Shown here: positions 10,108 to 21,625 of the stretch, in pieces
Numbering within the stretch: position 1 is the stretch's first letter
Layout of the letters: each line of letters begins with the position of its first letter
Assembly: GCA_948470475.1 (NCBI GenBank)
Contig: OX419338.1
Location: forward strand, 29,871,273 to 29,935,272
DNA length: 64,000 nucleotides
Reading direction: 5' to 3'
Source of the DNA: Galaxea fascicularis
Lineage: Eukaryota > Cnidaria > Anthozoa > Scleractinia > Euphylliidae
Program-made: the position numbers and the translations under genes
The notes under the pieces: model-generated
What the model saw: the letters and a program-made list of their open reading frames with translations, nothing else
Database searches by the model: none
What the model was told of the DNA's origin: nothing

Positions 10108-12583
10108 GTGAGTAATGAAAATGTCAATCTGGTTTCACTATATTCCCGGTATTTCAGTAAAATGTAAGATTTATGCATACATGCAGTGGTCTGCTAGACA
10201 AACGCTGGCCGCGCCGCAGAATCATCATTAAGCGTAAGTAGAAGGTACGCAAGCTGACCAGCTCGGCACAGGTGGCTTGAATGTGTTTTCTTTCAGTTTT
10301 TACTTACATTTGGGTCAAACTGCTTAGCTTGAGAAATCTTAGTATTTTTTCTAACGTTTGCAATTGAGTAAAATGACTGCTCAAACACTTAACAGAATAT
10401 TTTATTTTTTCTGGCACTAAAAATTAAAATTTGACACGTTTTAACACTTAATATTAAAAAAAAATTGGGCGAATAACACTTAACACTTAACCCCAACCAG
10501 ACCCTCTTGAAGTGTATTTGATTCCCCAGGAGTTCATTCATCAACTTAAAAAAGCAATTCAAGGTTCTGAAAGTTCCCGAGGCATGTAATCCAGCCGTCC
10601 CTGGAAGTCTAGTATTACCCCAAATCTTTTGTACAATTTGTGCCGCAAGCAAATTGATCTAAGGTTGAGAGCTCAACTGTGGACAGGGAAAGACTTTATC
10701 TGCATGTGCTATGTAGCCAAAGTATCTCATCTTTTTCCAGAGCAGAACTTTAAATCGTTTTTCAACGATGTAATTATCGAAATCGTGTGACTAATTTACT
10801 GAACCGACGCTTGGACGCTTTTAAGTCCTTCATTTTTTCAGAGAACTTCAGTATCAACAAACGCAAACAGCACAATGAGCCAATCAGAATTCGAAGCGAT
10901 TACGTGTAACCGGCGCAAAGCGCGGGAAAATGAGCGCGTGCTAGTCGCGATTGGTTTTAGTTTTGTTCTCATTGGTCACGAAAGTGGCACGAATTTTGCC
11001 AATCAATCGCAGAGCAAAGCAAAGCAAAACCAAACAAATGAGAATTGCTTTCGACACTCACCTGAAAATCTCTCTAAAATGAACTGAAATAGTTAAGGTT
11101 TAAGCCTCTCATGTAATCACTTGTCGCCATTTTGTTCAGAGGTATTTTTGCATCAGGAGATGACCAGAGCTGGAAGAAAAGCTTGATTTTGCTCTCAACA
11201 AAGCGACGATATTAATCATTTATTTTAGAATAAATGGAAAAAATATCTTAATGCCCACAGTGACCGTAATCACAAACATGTTCCGATGACGTGAATACTT
11301 GCCTTTCGAGGAAGTTGAAAGCTTTAAATTCAGCTCCATATTTCTTATCTCATTTAACACTTACTCAGTTACAATCCCATGTGAGGCGACTCCGCTTTGT
11401 TGGAGCATACATACAATTGTGTGGGATAATTCAAACATTATCACCACCAACCGGCGGTACCAACGTTACATTTCATTCATCTTTAAATCGCATTATCATC
11501 AAACCATGTCAAAAATTTTTCCTTTAATGCACCTCTGGCTTCTTTTCTTGTTTAAAAGGGCTCTTTTCAATTGTAAAATGATCACTCCAGCTCCAGAAGT
11601 AGTTAGAAAAAAAAAAACAAGAAGAAGCAGCGCGTGAGAGAGATTAAACTTCCTATCATACAGACAGAAAATGATGTAACAGTGCTTTCACAAGGGGCAA
11701 GTTGTACTTAAGGGTTCTCGGAACAGCTAGTCGGTGCAACTTGTTTCATATATCGCAGCGACTATCATGTTCTCCTTAACCGTTAGAATGCAAAGTCGTT
11801 TGTTCAGGGTTGGGTCAAACGTTTCTTAGAAATGTAATACAGGTAATGGTGCCTTAGAGCATTCCTTGTGCAATCGTTCGTTTACTGGGTGTTACAAGAG
11901 TATTGACAAGTTGCTCTGCTTGCTTGGCCATAAAGCAAGATTAAAATGTGGTACGTGATACACTATCTACAATCGTTGAGTGAGATGACAACTCACCACA
12001 AGGCATCAGGTACTTTAAAAATGTCTTAGGTTACAATAGACTCTTTAAAGAAAGGGAGGGACTCCCGGGGGGTGGGGGTAACCCCCGAATTCTTGGACCC
12101 TAGCTATCTCAGACCAGAATATGCAATTTTCCACACGCGTTTCCAGACCTGGCCTGGTCAGTTCCAAATTTTCCCACTGGCTTTTTTGTAGCGTAATTAA
12201 GCTTGGCATCAGTGCCGAAGTCGATTATTGGTCAAATTCAGCTCGAATGACAAATTTTGGTTACTTGTCTAATTTCTCTATTACACATTTGTAGTTGAAA
12301 TGACAAAAACGTTTATATGCTCTCGTTGTCCCCTTGAAAACCATACCCGATTACAGACCGAAATGGTCAAAATCTATACCCGTTTCCAGACCAATACGGC
12401 TCAAAACCCAAACCCTTTGGGGCGGCACATACCTATATAGCTTATATAGTGGAGTACCCCCCTCCTCCGGAGGGACTGTTTGCCACTTTAAAAATTGTTG
12501 TCAGTTACTATGATTTATTTACAAAGGATGGGTGGATATTTCTAATGAATTAAGTAGAGTTTACTGTTGGCTATCACCTTTAG
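10108..12583. other. intron or intergenic stretch before the Roco gene
   Basis: Holds AACACTTAA-rich sequence at 10385-10500, a block of repeated CCAAT/ATTGG-type sequence at 10875-11015, an A-run near 11610 and a 410-bp dispersed repeat at 12060-12475. No exon with eIF4G homology was seen. Confidence 0.5.
12060..12475. repeat. dispersed repeat, copy A
   Basis: About 410 bp with inverted GGGGG-TAC / GTAC-CCCCC type ends. It is clearly homologous, in the same orientation, to 22810-23230: both share TCAGACCA, CATCAGTGCCGA, AATTCAGCTCGAATGA, TGGTCAAAATCTAT and ACCTATATAG-like strings. No coding capacity. A non-autonomous transposon is likely. Confidence 0.8.
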
Positions 12584-12677
12584 GTCGAAGATGCAGAAAT
12601 ACGGAAAATGAATAGTGGTGAAGTAAACCTTTGGTCATCAGAAGCATCCAATGGGCCTATAGATTCTTTAGCTTCAG
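12584..12677 (+). CDS. Roco gene, first recognised exon
   Basis: Acceptor CACCTTTAG, donor CAG|gtttgt, 94 nt, phase 0 to 1. It reads [20 protein letters not shown] and continues to the start of VPPEILARG in the next exon. It contains an ATG (12608) in moderate context. The phase join G|TT restores the V of VPPEIL, which supports this exon over a start inside the 13027 intronic sequence. Confidence 0.6.
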
Positions 12678-15600
12678 GTTTGTCTCGAGCTAAAGCGAAG
12701 AAGCACACCAAATTGTTTGCATGATACTAGATCACCATGTCATTAATGAGTTAAGTAGTATCGCAGAAAATATTAAACTTGAAGCGAGATTTATTTCAAA
12801 AGGAAGCAACTGGGAATGCATTTTTTCTACTATGAAGACGACTTAATTAAATGTGTAAACGAAAATATCTGCCTGATAGGAAACGTCGAAACTAAATCTT
12901 TGTTCAGCTAGTTATGGTCAGTTAGGGGTGACTGATACAACTTTTTACGTAACCGATAAACAGATATTGCGAATTCCCTAGATATGTAATATCCTGAATA
13001 ATAGCACTGAATAGAGTTTCATTTTCATGTGTTTCCAGTGCTCAGGCTCAGGCCAAATGTTTTATTGTTTTGTTGCAGTTCCACCAGAAATTCTTGCAAG
13101 GGGACTTTTGGCCATTGGAGCCTACAACAAAGCTCTCAGGGAGGGAAAAACACTTGTTAAGAGGCTGCCAGTGATGCTGATTGGACAAGATCGGTCAGGA
13201 AAGACCAGCTTAAAAAAGTCGCTGAGGGGGGAGCATTTTAACCCAAATGAAAAAAGCACCGTGGGAATAGACAAGGATCCGTCACATTTCCAGGTTACCA
13301 CTGAACTTTGGAAGGCAGGGGTAAAAGATAGAGTGGCAGATTCTACTGCAGCAACATCTTATGAACATCATGCTGCAAAACTGATAGTGAATAGTCTGAC
13401 GGAGGAGCAAACACCCACAGAAGAAAGCCTGGAGCCCCCCCTCCTTGAAAGTCCTTCATTGCCTAGTGCAGATACAGCCGAAGTTGAAGGTGTTACAACA
13501 ACGGAGTTCTTGTCTTGTCAAAAACATGTTGAAACAAATTTAGAGCACATGCAATACAGGGCTCTTCCAACTGGTGGCTCGCGATCGTCAGTGCCAAGCC
13601 ATGAAGATGCCTCAGAGCCACCAGATGCAGCAATTTCGTGTGACTCCACGACAACGGATGTTCAAGATGTCAAGACTCTAGATGGACCAAGAGTTAATTC
13701 TTCTAGTCTTACTGATGAATCAGAAGTGCCACAGGATATAGCAAGCCTCGTTGCAAAGTTGCTTCACAAAGGCACTAAAGTAGAGGACGACGACATTTAC
13801 TCAGTTTTGTGGGATTTTGGAGGACAGTCAGTTTACTATGCTACCCACCCACTCTTTCTTACGCCGAGGGCCATTTATGTTTTGGTTTACGACCTCAGTC
13901 GTGACCCATGTGAAAGAGCAGATCCTCCGTTGAAGCAAGGGATGTTCAAGCCATTTAAAGACCAGTTTTCTCTGAAAACCCATCTCGACTATCTATATTT
14001 CTGGATGACCTCTGTTTCTTCCTTAGCTTGTCAAGCTAAAGATGGTGAAATTCTTTTAGGCCCTAATTGTGATGTGCTTCCTGAGAGGCTTCCCCCTGTG
14101 TTCCTGGTCTGCAGCCACGCAGATAAACCGTATGATGAGAAGGATCCTAATACACTTGCGACTGACATTTTTGATAGTTTACAGCGAAACCCATACAGTA
14201 GCCACTTAGTGGAGACCGTCTTTGTTGTAGACAATACTCTGTCTGGCAGTGAATTGGAGTGTCCAGAAGTCGTTCGCTTGCGCCGGCACATACTGGCTGT
14301 CGCTAAGGAGCTACCGCAGATGAAGGAACTCATTCCTATCAAATGGTTGAAGTACGAAAAGGCCCTTCACCTCACAAAGAAAGAAGGTCACAAATGGATT
14401 TCTCTGGAAAGTGCAAAACAAATTGCATTCGAAGCATGCAAGATTCCTGATGATCAAGAGTTTTTAACTTTACTGAATTTTTTGCACGACCAGCGAATCG
14501 TTATTCATTTCGACGATACCCCAAGGTTGGAAAATTTCGTGGTCTTGGACCCTCAGTGGCTGATCGATGTGTTCAGCAAGGTGATAACTGTGAAGCCATA
14601 TGCCCACGAAGAAAGAAAATTCAAGGAACTTTGGCGTAAGCTTGAGGCAACAGGTGTTCTCGAGGAAGATCTGTTAAAGCATGTTTGGGGTCCTTTGCTA
14701 AGCCAAAAGGAGACCTCTGAGAGCCTCGTTGCAATTATGGAGAAATTCAGCTTGCTTTGTCCTTGGCCTACATCAGCTGTTTCCAGCACCAAACAGTATC
14801 TGGTGCCATCCATGTTGATGTCACATCCACCACAGGCCATCATCAACTTAGTTTCCTCTTCACAACTGCCATCTCTTTTCGTTAAGTTTCGGTCTGGACA
14901 AGTCCCTCCAGGCTTGTTTCCACGACTAATGCTGCAGTTCTTTCAGTGGGGCAAAGAGGAATTTTGGAGCAGAGCAAACCCTCATCTGTTCCGCAATTTT
15001 GCCAGATTTTACACCTCTGGCGACGAAGACTGCTCTGTCGTCCTTCTGTGTCACTCTTCATCCATTGAAGTTATTGTTCACAGAGCAAACCGGGGCATTG
15101 AATCGGCAAAATGTTTACAGTCAAAAGTAAACGTTTCTTCCGATGCCCACCACGATGGATTTGAAGTGGCATGCGCTTGTACTGTGCAGAGACAGCTGTG
15201 TTTGATGCTGGAGTCAATGCGAAAAGAGTTCTGTTGGTTGAGGAATATGAGATATGAAGTGGGTGTCATCTGCCCGGTCTGTTGCCAAGGAGGCGTTTTA
15301 AACTACTGCCGAGATCATCATACGCAGGATTGTGAAAGAGGTGATTGTCTACACTTCTTATCTGAGTCGGAGTTGCGCAGTGCCAAGCAATCAATCATTT
15401 GCACCAGATCAGCAGCTGCAACGAATAACAAAGTTTACGTCAAGCAGTTTGCACTTTGGTTCGAATGTCCAAAGGAACAGGTAAAATAATCGTTCTAAGC
15501 GCAATTACATTTCGCAACAATGTGATTTGTATTGCCATAACTGAACATTATTAGCCCGCCTTAAATTGCAACAACCACAAATGAAACTTCGTACCACCAC

Positions 15601-18524
15601 AGATGACAGTATTGCAGATATTTACCCTTCCCATGCCGTTATATTACACATCACTTATCTTAAGGACAGCAAAAATACAAGCTGATGTTCTTTGCAGTAA
15701 AAAGGGTTGATTAACTCGCACCATGACATCCTACACGTATAGTCGAACCCCTATTAAACGAAGCGGCCACCGCCTATTAGGCAGCCAGTGATTAAAGTCC
15801 GGATGAAGGTCAAACGAAATTCTAATACTTAGGCTGGGATGAAGGTTCTTCTATTGTCTTTTTTTTTATTACGCTGCCACCTTCCATTTCCCCGAGGGTG
15901 GCCGCTTGATAGGGATTGAACTGAATTTCGAACGTGCATATACAGCCCATGAACTTGACTGACTTTGTTTGTGAACGATACCTAAAGTTATAAATCTGTG
16001 ATCACAGGCAGCCCAAAAAAGGGTTGAGCCCATTGTGTTAGCACAATTTTTAGCATACTTGGAGCGAACGAGAATAATTTTCCAAAAAAAGGACTGCTCG
16101 AGCATAATTAGTAGAGCTTTCTAAAGGATTTGAGCAAAAAGAAATTCATCCTTGTATTTGGGTGCTTTTCATAATAGTGGCGATTATATTATTCAGTAGA
16201 TTTGGGATTAGGAACTACCGTTGCTATGGTAACAGCGGTTGCTTGGAAACCGACGAGAAAATAAACTTTGGTCATACATCGAAAAGATTTAGTAGTGTCA
16301 GGGAAATCGAAGCTTGCCTTGTATAAGAAATTTTGATTTCAACAGGTACACCACAAAGCCTCCTCGCAACTTTAGAAACCATAAAATAAAGATAACTTAT
16401 TTTATTTTGACTTACCCTTAATACATACCACCAATATCTGCAGCTTTAAATCGGTAAATAACTCCAGGTGTCACATAGTACGATTGGGAAGCCTGTGCTA
16501 TAATTAGCCGTGACTTCTCTGCTATATTGTTGATTCCCTTTTGTGATTGACTGTCACAGTATTCACAGCAACCAGTCGTTAAAAGCGGTGGACGACTTTT
16601 GCCTTCCAGTATAGGTAAGGTTGTAAATAAATTCTAGATTATTATAGCAAATCGTACGAGCTCGAGTACAATTCGTGATTAATAGGTACGAGTGATTTTC
16701 AAAGTTCTCAAAATTGCACGAGCCTTTAGGCGAGTGCAATTTGAGAACTTTCAAATCACGAGTATCTATTAATCCCGAATTGTACAAGGTTGTGCGATTT
16801 TTTATTTATAGTTCGCTCAGCAAAACTACGAATTGTATGAAGTCGCGCAACTTGTAAATTATTGCAAATTTTAATACATTAGTCCAACAAATCATTCCAG
16901 AGAATGGTAACTTCGGTTTATGTGCCTTTTCGTACAGTTTCACCTATCAAAATGTTCAAATTTGCAACGTTTGGCGATTCTTACGCGTTGTTGCCAAGGA
17001 AACTTAATAGGTACTCCTGCCGAGTACTATTTGGGATTAATTGTACTGCTCTCGACCAATCAGAATTGATTAGTTTTGCTGAGTGTACAAAAATTAAAGT
17101 CATTTTGATTTGGGAGTTCAGTCTCATCTTACCGCTCTGTCTTGGTTAAACTGGGAATTGCAAAGTATATATGATCCATCCATCCAGCTTTCTCTTTACC
17201 CTCTAAGCATTTCCTTTTGTTTTATTTACTTTTTTCGCTACGTTGTTTGGTTCTTCGAAATCTGAAACCCTGATATCAGTGCGTCGGTGTAATCCCATTT
17301 GAAGTACAACTTTTCTACTTGCACCAGTGACCATCGATCATTAGCTGTTTTTCCTTAGAATGAAATTTCTTCGTGCACCCATATAGCTCGTGCGTTACAA
17401 ACGGAAGAATTGGCTCAAAGGTGATATGGCTATATACCGATGTCATGTCAAATAACTTAATAAATTCTTAAATGCAGAAAATGGATTGTAAGCTTTCGTT
17501 ATTAACCAAAGTCGAAAGTCATACCTAGACAAACTGATCTCCAAACAAAAATTGAAAGTGCTACCCGAACTAGAAGTTGCCCGATATAATTTAATTTTCC
17601 TCATACATTTGTCTGAAAATCCTTTTCGCAGGAAATGAACACAAATCAGTCGCTCTTCCTCGCAAGGCTGTTACGGAATTGCTGTCGTGGAAGTCAACGG
17701 ATCCCAAAGAGATCGTACTTCAACTGGAAAAGAGTTTCCAGGTGGATCAGTCCTCATTGGAACAGCCGGGAACCGAGACCAAGAAACTGGTCCGTTATGT
17801 GGCTTCTAAAGCGAAGCGTTTAGACAGACTTGACGTGGTCGAACACTTGAGGAAAATTACACCAGCAGGGACAACTGGTGAGCTTCTAATCAGGTTACTT
17901 ACTGGTCTCGTACCTGTTACGATCATTCACGTGGGGACAAATGATAAACCATAGTTGTTAGAGCTTACATTTAGTTTCTTCCTTTGGGCTTCCAGCTTGT
18001 CATGCTTTCGATTGACCGCACCTTTTTTGTAGGTCCTTTGTTGCCTGGGGAGCTTGACGTTCGCAATATCCCTGTTGGCAGGATGAGGGAGCTTACAGTG
18101 GACTTAAGCGGTGAGTGTTAATCACTGATCTATTTTCAATAAAAGTTGGTGTTGTCAAATGGGTGAATAATGTGAATTGGGCACCGTGAAGGGATTCAAA
18201 AAGTTGACGTTTTGAACGTTAGTCGAGTCCTTCTTAAGGGAGAATAGCCTATTCGAAATATCAAAATTCAGCTTGATAGCGAGGCCTAGTTTAAATCCCG
18301 CCGTCAATAAATGCTTGGCTTGATTTGCAGGTGGAGATGAGTGGAAGGAGGTTGCTGAGAGACTGGGTCTTAGCCCAAAGGAGATACGATACCTTGACAA
18401 GCGGACTATGAACCCATTCGATGCTGTACTGGCTTACGTCAGTGAAAAGTGCTATATTAATGTGGACGATCTATATGACGTGCTTAACGAGTGTGGGCTG
18501 CCTGTGTTGGCTGACCTCCTGTGA
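12584..18524 (+). CDS. Roco (Roc-COR) GTPase with C-terminal death-fold domains
   Basis: Six exons chain by phase: 12584-12677, 13079-15480, 16569-16614 (or from 16560), 17632-17877, 18033-18110 and 18331-18524. They total 3060 nt including TGA (1019 residues if read from the first base). Order: short lead, Roc GTPase, COR, Cys/His-rich segment, death-fold-like segment, death domain. Roco proteins are GTP-regulated dimeric signalling proteins. The lack of a kinase and the presence of a death domain suggest an immune or cell-death adaptor role (inference). A possible independent start is ATG at 12608. The phase-0 start of exon 12584 also fits an upstream join to the eIF4G-like exon ending at 10107. 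Intron 18111-18330 contains a dispersed repeat. Confidence 0.85.
13079..15480 (+). CDS. Roc GTPase and COR domain exon
   Basis: A single 2402-nt exon with donor CAG|gtaaaa. The P-loop GQDRSGKTS is at 13183-13209, a switch-like VGIDKDP follows, G3 WDFGGQ is at 13810-13827 and a G4-type SHADK at 14113-14127. Between switch I and G3 lies an unusually long Glu/Ser/Thr/Pro-rich insert of roughly 160 residues (13320-13790). COR starts near 14330 ([12 protein letters not shown]) and includes [16 protein letters not shown]. The 3' part has a Cys/His-rich patch beginning CPVCCQGG at 15271. In-frame sequence before 13079 (MCFQCSGSG) is intronic, ending in a TTGTTTTGTTGCAG acceptor. Confidence 0.9.
16569..16614 (+). 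CDS. Roco gene micro-exon
   Basis: The exons at 15480 and 17632 are out of phase if joined directly and soon give a stop. A 46-nt exon with acceptor TATTCACAG and donor ATAG|gtaagg repairs the frame exactly and adds [16 protein letters not shown] second acceptor 9 nt upstream (GTCACAG, exon start 16560) is also in frame and would add YSQ. The phase argument is strong. Which acceptor is used is unknown. Confidence 0.65.
16649..16802. repeat. foldback element of the GTACAATTCG family
   Basis: Inverted arms with GTACAATTCG, GATTAATA and AAAGTTCTCAAA on the left, repeated in reverse complement on the right, around a short AGGC-type centre. Related ends occur at 50380-50525 and 61698-61813. Confidence 0.75.
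17632..17877 (+). CDS. Roco gene exon with a death-fold-like helical segment
   Basis: Acceptor TTTTCGCAG, donor ACTG|gtgagc, 246 nt, phase 1 to 1. It reads [20 protein letters not shown], then [20 protein letters not shown] and [15 protein letters not shown]. The helical pattern and the RLDxLDxxEHL ending resemble death-effector/death-fold domains. I cannot assign the subfamily by eye. Confidence 0.7.
18033..18524 (+). CDS. Roco gene terminal exons, death domain
   Basis: Exons 18033-18110 (acceptor TTTTGTAG, donor AGCG|gtgagt) and 18331-18524 (acceptor GATTTGCAG) join by phase 1. They read [20 protein letters not shown], then [13 protein letters not shown] and [12 protein letters not shown] before TGA at 18522. 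The W-K-x-V-A-x-x-L-G-L core followed by an I-x-x-L-D helix is typical of death domains. It ends the protein. Confidence 0.8.
18150..18245. repeat. dispersed repeat fragment
   Basis: A segment with AAGGGATTC, TTGACGTTT, GAACGTTAG and TCCTTCTTAAGGG resembles 23300-23400 and 48045-48150, which share TGTAAATTGACCAC and CAGGGATTCT. It is intronic here. Confidence 0.5.
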
Positions 18525-18595
18525 TGAATTTATCAGAGACGAATAACCGCATGTGCACGGCATGATCAGCAGCGTTTTACCCTTTCAACCTTAAG

Positions 18596-18601
18596 ATTAA
18601 A
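18596..18601 (+). terminator. candidate poly(A) signal of the Roco gene
   Basis: ATTAAA about 72 nt after the stop codon. It is a common variant signal, but AT-rich sequence gives such hexamers often. Confidence 0.25.
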
Positions 18602-18849
18602 ACTTGAATTCTCATTATTTGTCCTATAGGGGTAGTGAGGAGAAATGGTTAAAATTTCCAACAATCTTGTGGATCCTGTCCTTAATTCTCGTGACTTCTC
18701 TGTTTTATAAAGCGATGATATTGCAAGGAGAAATTTGATGCTGATCACTTTTAGGCTACGAGGGTTAAAAGTGTTTCGGTGCGTGTCAAAACTGGATGCG
18801 GGATATACTCAGTTGTCCGCTTGGAAACAAAGCTGCCCAATAAGCCATA

Positions 18850-18983
18850 TTCGTATTCTCGGTATTGAACTGGATCTAGCATGAAGTGGAGGCTCTTGCG
18901 GGGGAATCTTTTCATATGTAAATGTATTCCCCCGCAAGAGCCTCCACTTCATGCTAGATCCAGTTCAATACCGAGAATACGAA
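18850..18983. repeat. perfect long hairpin, 58-bp arms
   Basis: The left arm 18850-18907 and right arm 18926-18983 are exact reverse complements over 58 bp, separated by an 18-bp loop. Similarity continues about 8 bp outside with mismatches. Arms start TTCGTATTCTCGGTATTGAA. Confidence 0.95.
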
Positions 18984-19057
18984 CATGGCCTATTAATGTG
19001 ACTTCAGACGTGAATCTCCTGGGTCCCAGATGTTACTTTTTTCGTTTGGTGGAAGGA

Positions 19058-19428
19058 AATAGGGAGTTTTCGCAACTACGACGACGACGGCAACGAAAAC
19101 GTCGTTTGTAAAAGAAACTTCCCGTTTTTGTTACGCTTTCGTGATCCAACTTGTTTAATTATAAAAATATTGGCGAAGTGTCCAAGGTTTGAATTACTGT
19201 GAACGGTGTTAAAGTAAAGATAAAGAACGAAAAATTTGCTTTCATACGGTCACGTTCCGGTAAAAACCGAAAATTTAGTCATTTCAGGTCGTCGTTTTGC
19301 AGATGATAGCAAAGATTTGTACCAAAGTGTAAAACGCACGTGCAGAGCGATTATTTTTACCCATCAAGCCCATTGTTGTGTGGCGTTCTCGTTGCCGTCG
19401 CCGTCGTTGTTGCGTAAACTCCCTAATT
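19058..19428. repeat. MITE with TAGGGAGTTT inverted ends
   Basis: The left end TAGGGAGTTTTCGCAACTAC is followed by GACGACGACGGCAACG. The right end is the reverse complement with changes (GTTGCGTAAACTCCCTA). About 370 bp with no coding capacity. Confidence 0.8.
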
Positions 19429-20647
19429 AACCGGCGAAGCCGCGTCCACGAGGCGCGAAGCGCCGAGAGAGGAAAACAATAACCTCTGATCGAACATGAA
19501 CCTCATTTCCGTGTTGTGCTGTCGCCCGGGAAACCACGCTTTTGTCTGGAAACCACGCAATCGTAGTTTTTGTTTCATGTCGACTGGGAAACCACGCTTT
19601 TCGTAAGCCAATCACAATTGTTGTTTCCTTTGAAGAACCAATCAATGAACTAGGACAAATTCTGTCTGGTGGCCTGTTTCTCGAAAGTCCCCGTAACTTA
19701 AGGACGTTCGCGCTAGTTGTTCACGCGCATCACTGCTACGCACGAAATCCATGTCGCAAGGTCATGCCACATTAGCCATCGAGCACGTGCGCTGAGGATG
19801 AAATCTAAGCAAGTAAAAGGATGGAAGCTGTTGCGTTCCCTTCGCCTTCGATCCGTTTACTCTCTTAAATGGTCAGTGATCCCTACTTTTCTTTCCAGAA
19901 CCAGATTTGATTTACAATTACCTCCACATTATCCAAAAATGAACAACAAAATCAATGTGAGAAGTTAAAAAAATTCAGGATTTCTGTCCACGGGACATCA
20001 AATCCTGCCATCTTGCGGCTGCAAGGTGCGTGAAAATATGGTCGCTAAATGCGAACTTGCCCGTTAAGGAACCTCACCAGTTGACTAAATTCACTTAATA
20101 GGTCCACTTTAACAATATTTGGCAAAGAACATTTGATGTTTTTATAGTCGTCCGTACGTCTTCGGGCATCTCCGGGAGGTCTCGTCCTGAATGAAAATCA
20201 CGTGGAAAGGAAGTAATGAAATTACGAATATCGATTATTAATTCAAATTTTACATGGGGCACACTAAACCTTTTGGTCACGAAACACGAAGAATGATTTA
20301 TAAAATTCACGATTTACGAAAAATAAAAACAGCTAATCACGCATCACGCAAACACCCATGTACGACCCTCAAGTTAGGTATCGGCAAAAACGCTTCTAAC
20401 TGGCTATAAAACCCCCTCCCACCCTTTTATGCGCTTGCTACACAGGCTACCTGCTTACCGGCTTTTTTCCCATTCCCTGTTTATTAAAATAACCAATTCA
20501 AATTTCCAATACTAAAACTTACGAGTGTAGTAAAGTAATTACAGTGGAGTGCTGTACTTCCTTCGATTCTGCCGATTATGATTATGGTAACTTATTAACA
20601 ACCAGGAATGATTAACCATGAACTAGGACAAACGAAACGGGTCAAAC

Positions 20648-20871
20648 GAGGCCGCGATTCTTTCGGTCAGCACCAAGAATAATGACCTCTGGCCGGTTCC
20701 GAAATATGCGCAGTCGCAGTGAAGGTACATTTTTGTAACCGTTGGTAATAACTGTTGTTTCAAACTTCCGAGTTTGCGTAGAAGTGCCGGAAGTCCGTGA
20801 TTCATGGACTTTCTGGTTGGAACTGGCCAGAGGTTGTTATTCTTGGTGTTAACCGAAAGAGCCGCGGCCTC
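20648..20871. repeat. foldback element, about 53-bp arms
   Basis: Left GAGGCCGCGATTCTTTCGGT, with CCAAGAATAATGACCTCTGG further in. The right arm is the reverse complement with few mismatches, ending CCGCGGCCTC. Confidence 0.85.
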
Positions 20872-21589
20872 TGAGGACGAGAAAGGCCAGCATCAGGCTA
20901 CTTACATGCCGCGCATGCTCAATAGCAACGCTGAGATTGGGATTGCGGGCTCCTCTGGTCGCTCGCTATAAGAAGCTATGCGATTCAAGAAAGAAAATAA
21001 TCACCTGACTCATTGATTCCACTTTAATTTCACTTGAAATCCGATATCGGTTTTTCGCGTGAATTCTCTCGTCAGGTTATTAATTTTCCTACAGAATTGA
21101 CAGCACGAACGGCAACAGTAAAACGCATTTCGATGCGTCGTTAATAAAGTTACCTTATACACAACATTTCTTCACTTTGTGCAGAAACTGTAGTTAGTTA
21201 TCGAAGAAAACCTTTGTTTGTTTGTTTGTTTTTTTATCGAAGAAAACCTATTCGGGTTGTCAACGCTTGCAGACCTTGACAATAAATCGTAGGCACAAAG
21301 AGCCTCTACTGCATTTTGCTAGCTGGTCAACAGCCGGTTTCTCGATAGTCAAATGCCCGGCCGAGTGGGCTACGTTTCGCATCAAATAGGTCATTTCCAA
21401 ATTACCTCATGCTCAGGCCCGTGTTTCAAAGCGAGTCTTAGTGCTTCTCCTTTCATATGCAAATCAATACGTTCACACAGAAATTAAACTCTCTTTGAAA
21501 AAGAAGCCTGAGATAATTCGTAAATGTCCTATTCCCCACAATATGAAGCTAATTAAAAAAAAAAAATGCCCGGGGTATGCTCGGCAGGG

Positions 21590-21625
21590 TGTGAGGGGGG
21601 GGGGGGTGGGAGGGGGATGGGCGCT
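21590..21625 (+). other. G-rich tract, possible G-quadruplex former
   Basis: A run of 12 or more G, then GTGGGAGGGGGATGGG. Several G-runs lie close together in an intergenic position. Confidence 0.4.

Noticed and set aside
13027..13078. Start of the Roco protein at the ATG of MCFQCSGSG
   Set aside because: The segment ends in a pyrimidine-rich TTGTTTTGTTGCAG acceptor, and the upstream exon 12584-12677 joins in phase to give VPPEIL. The 17 leading residues are intronic.
15481..15489. Stop TAA at 15487 as the true end of the Roco gene
   Set aside because: The preceding CAG|GTAAAA is a donor, and downstream exons continue in phase to a death domain with its own stop. An alternative short transcript cannot be excluded.
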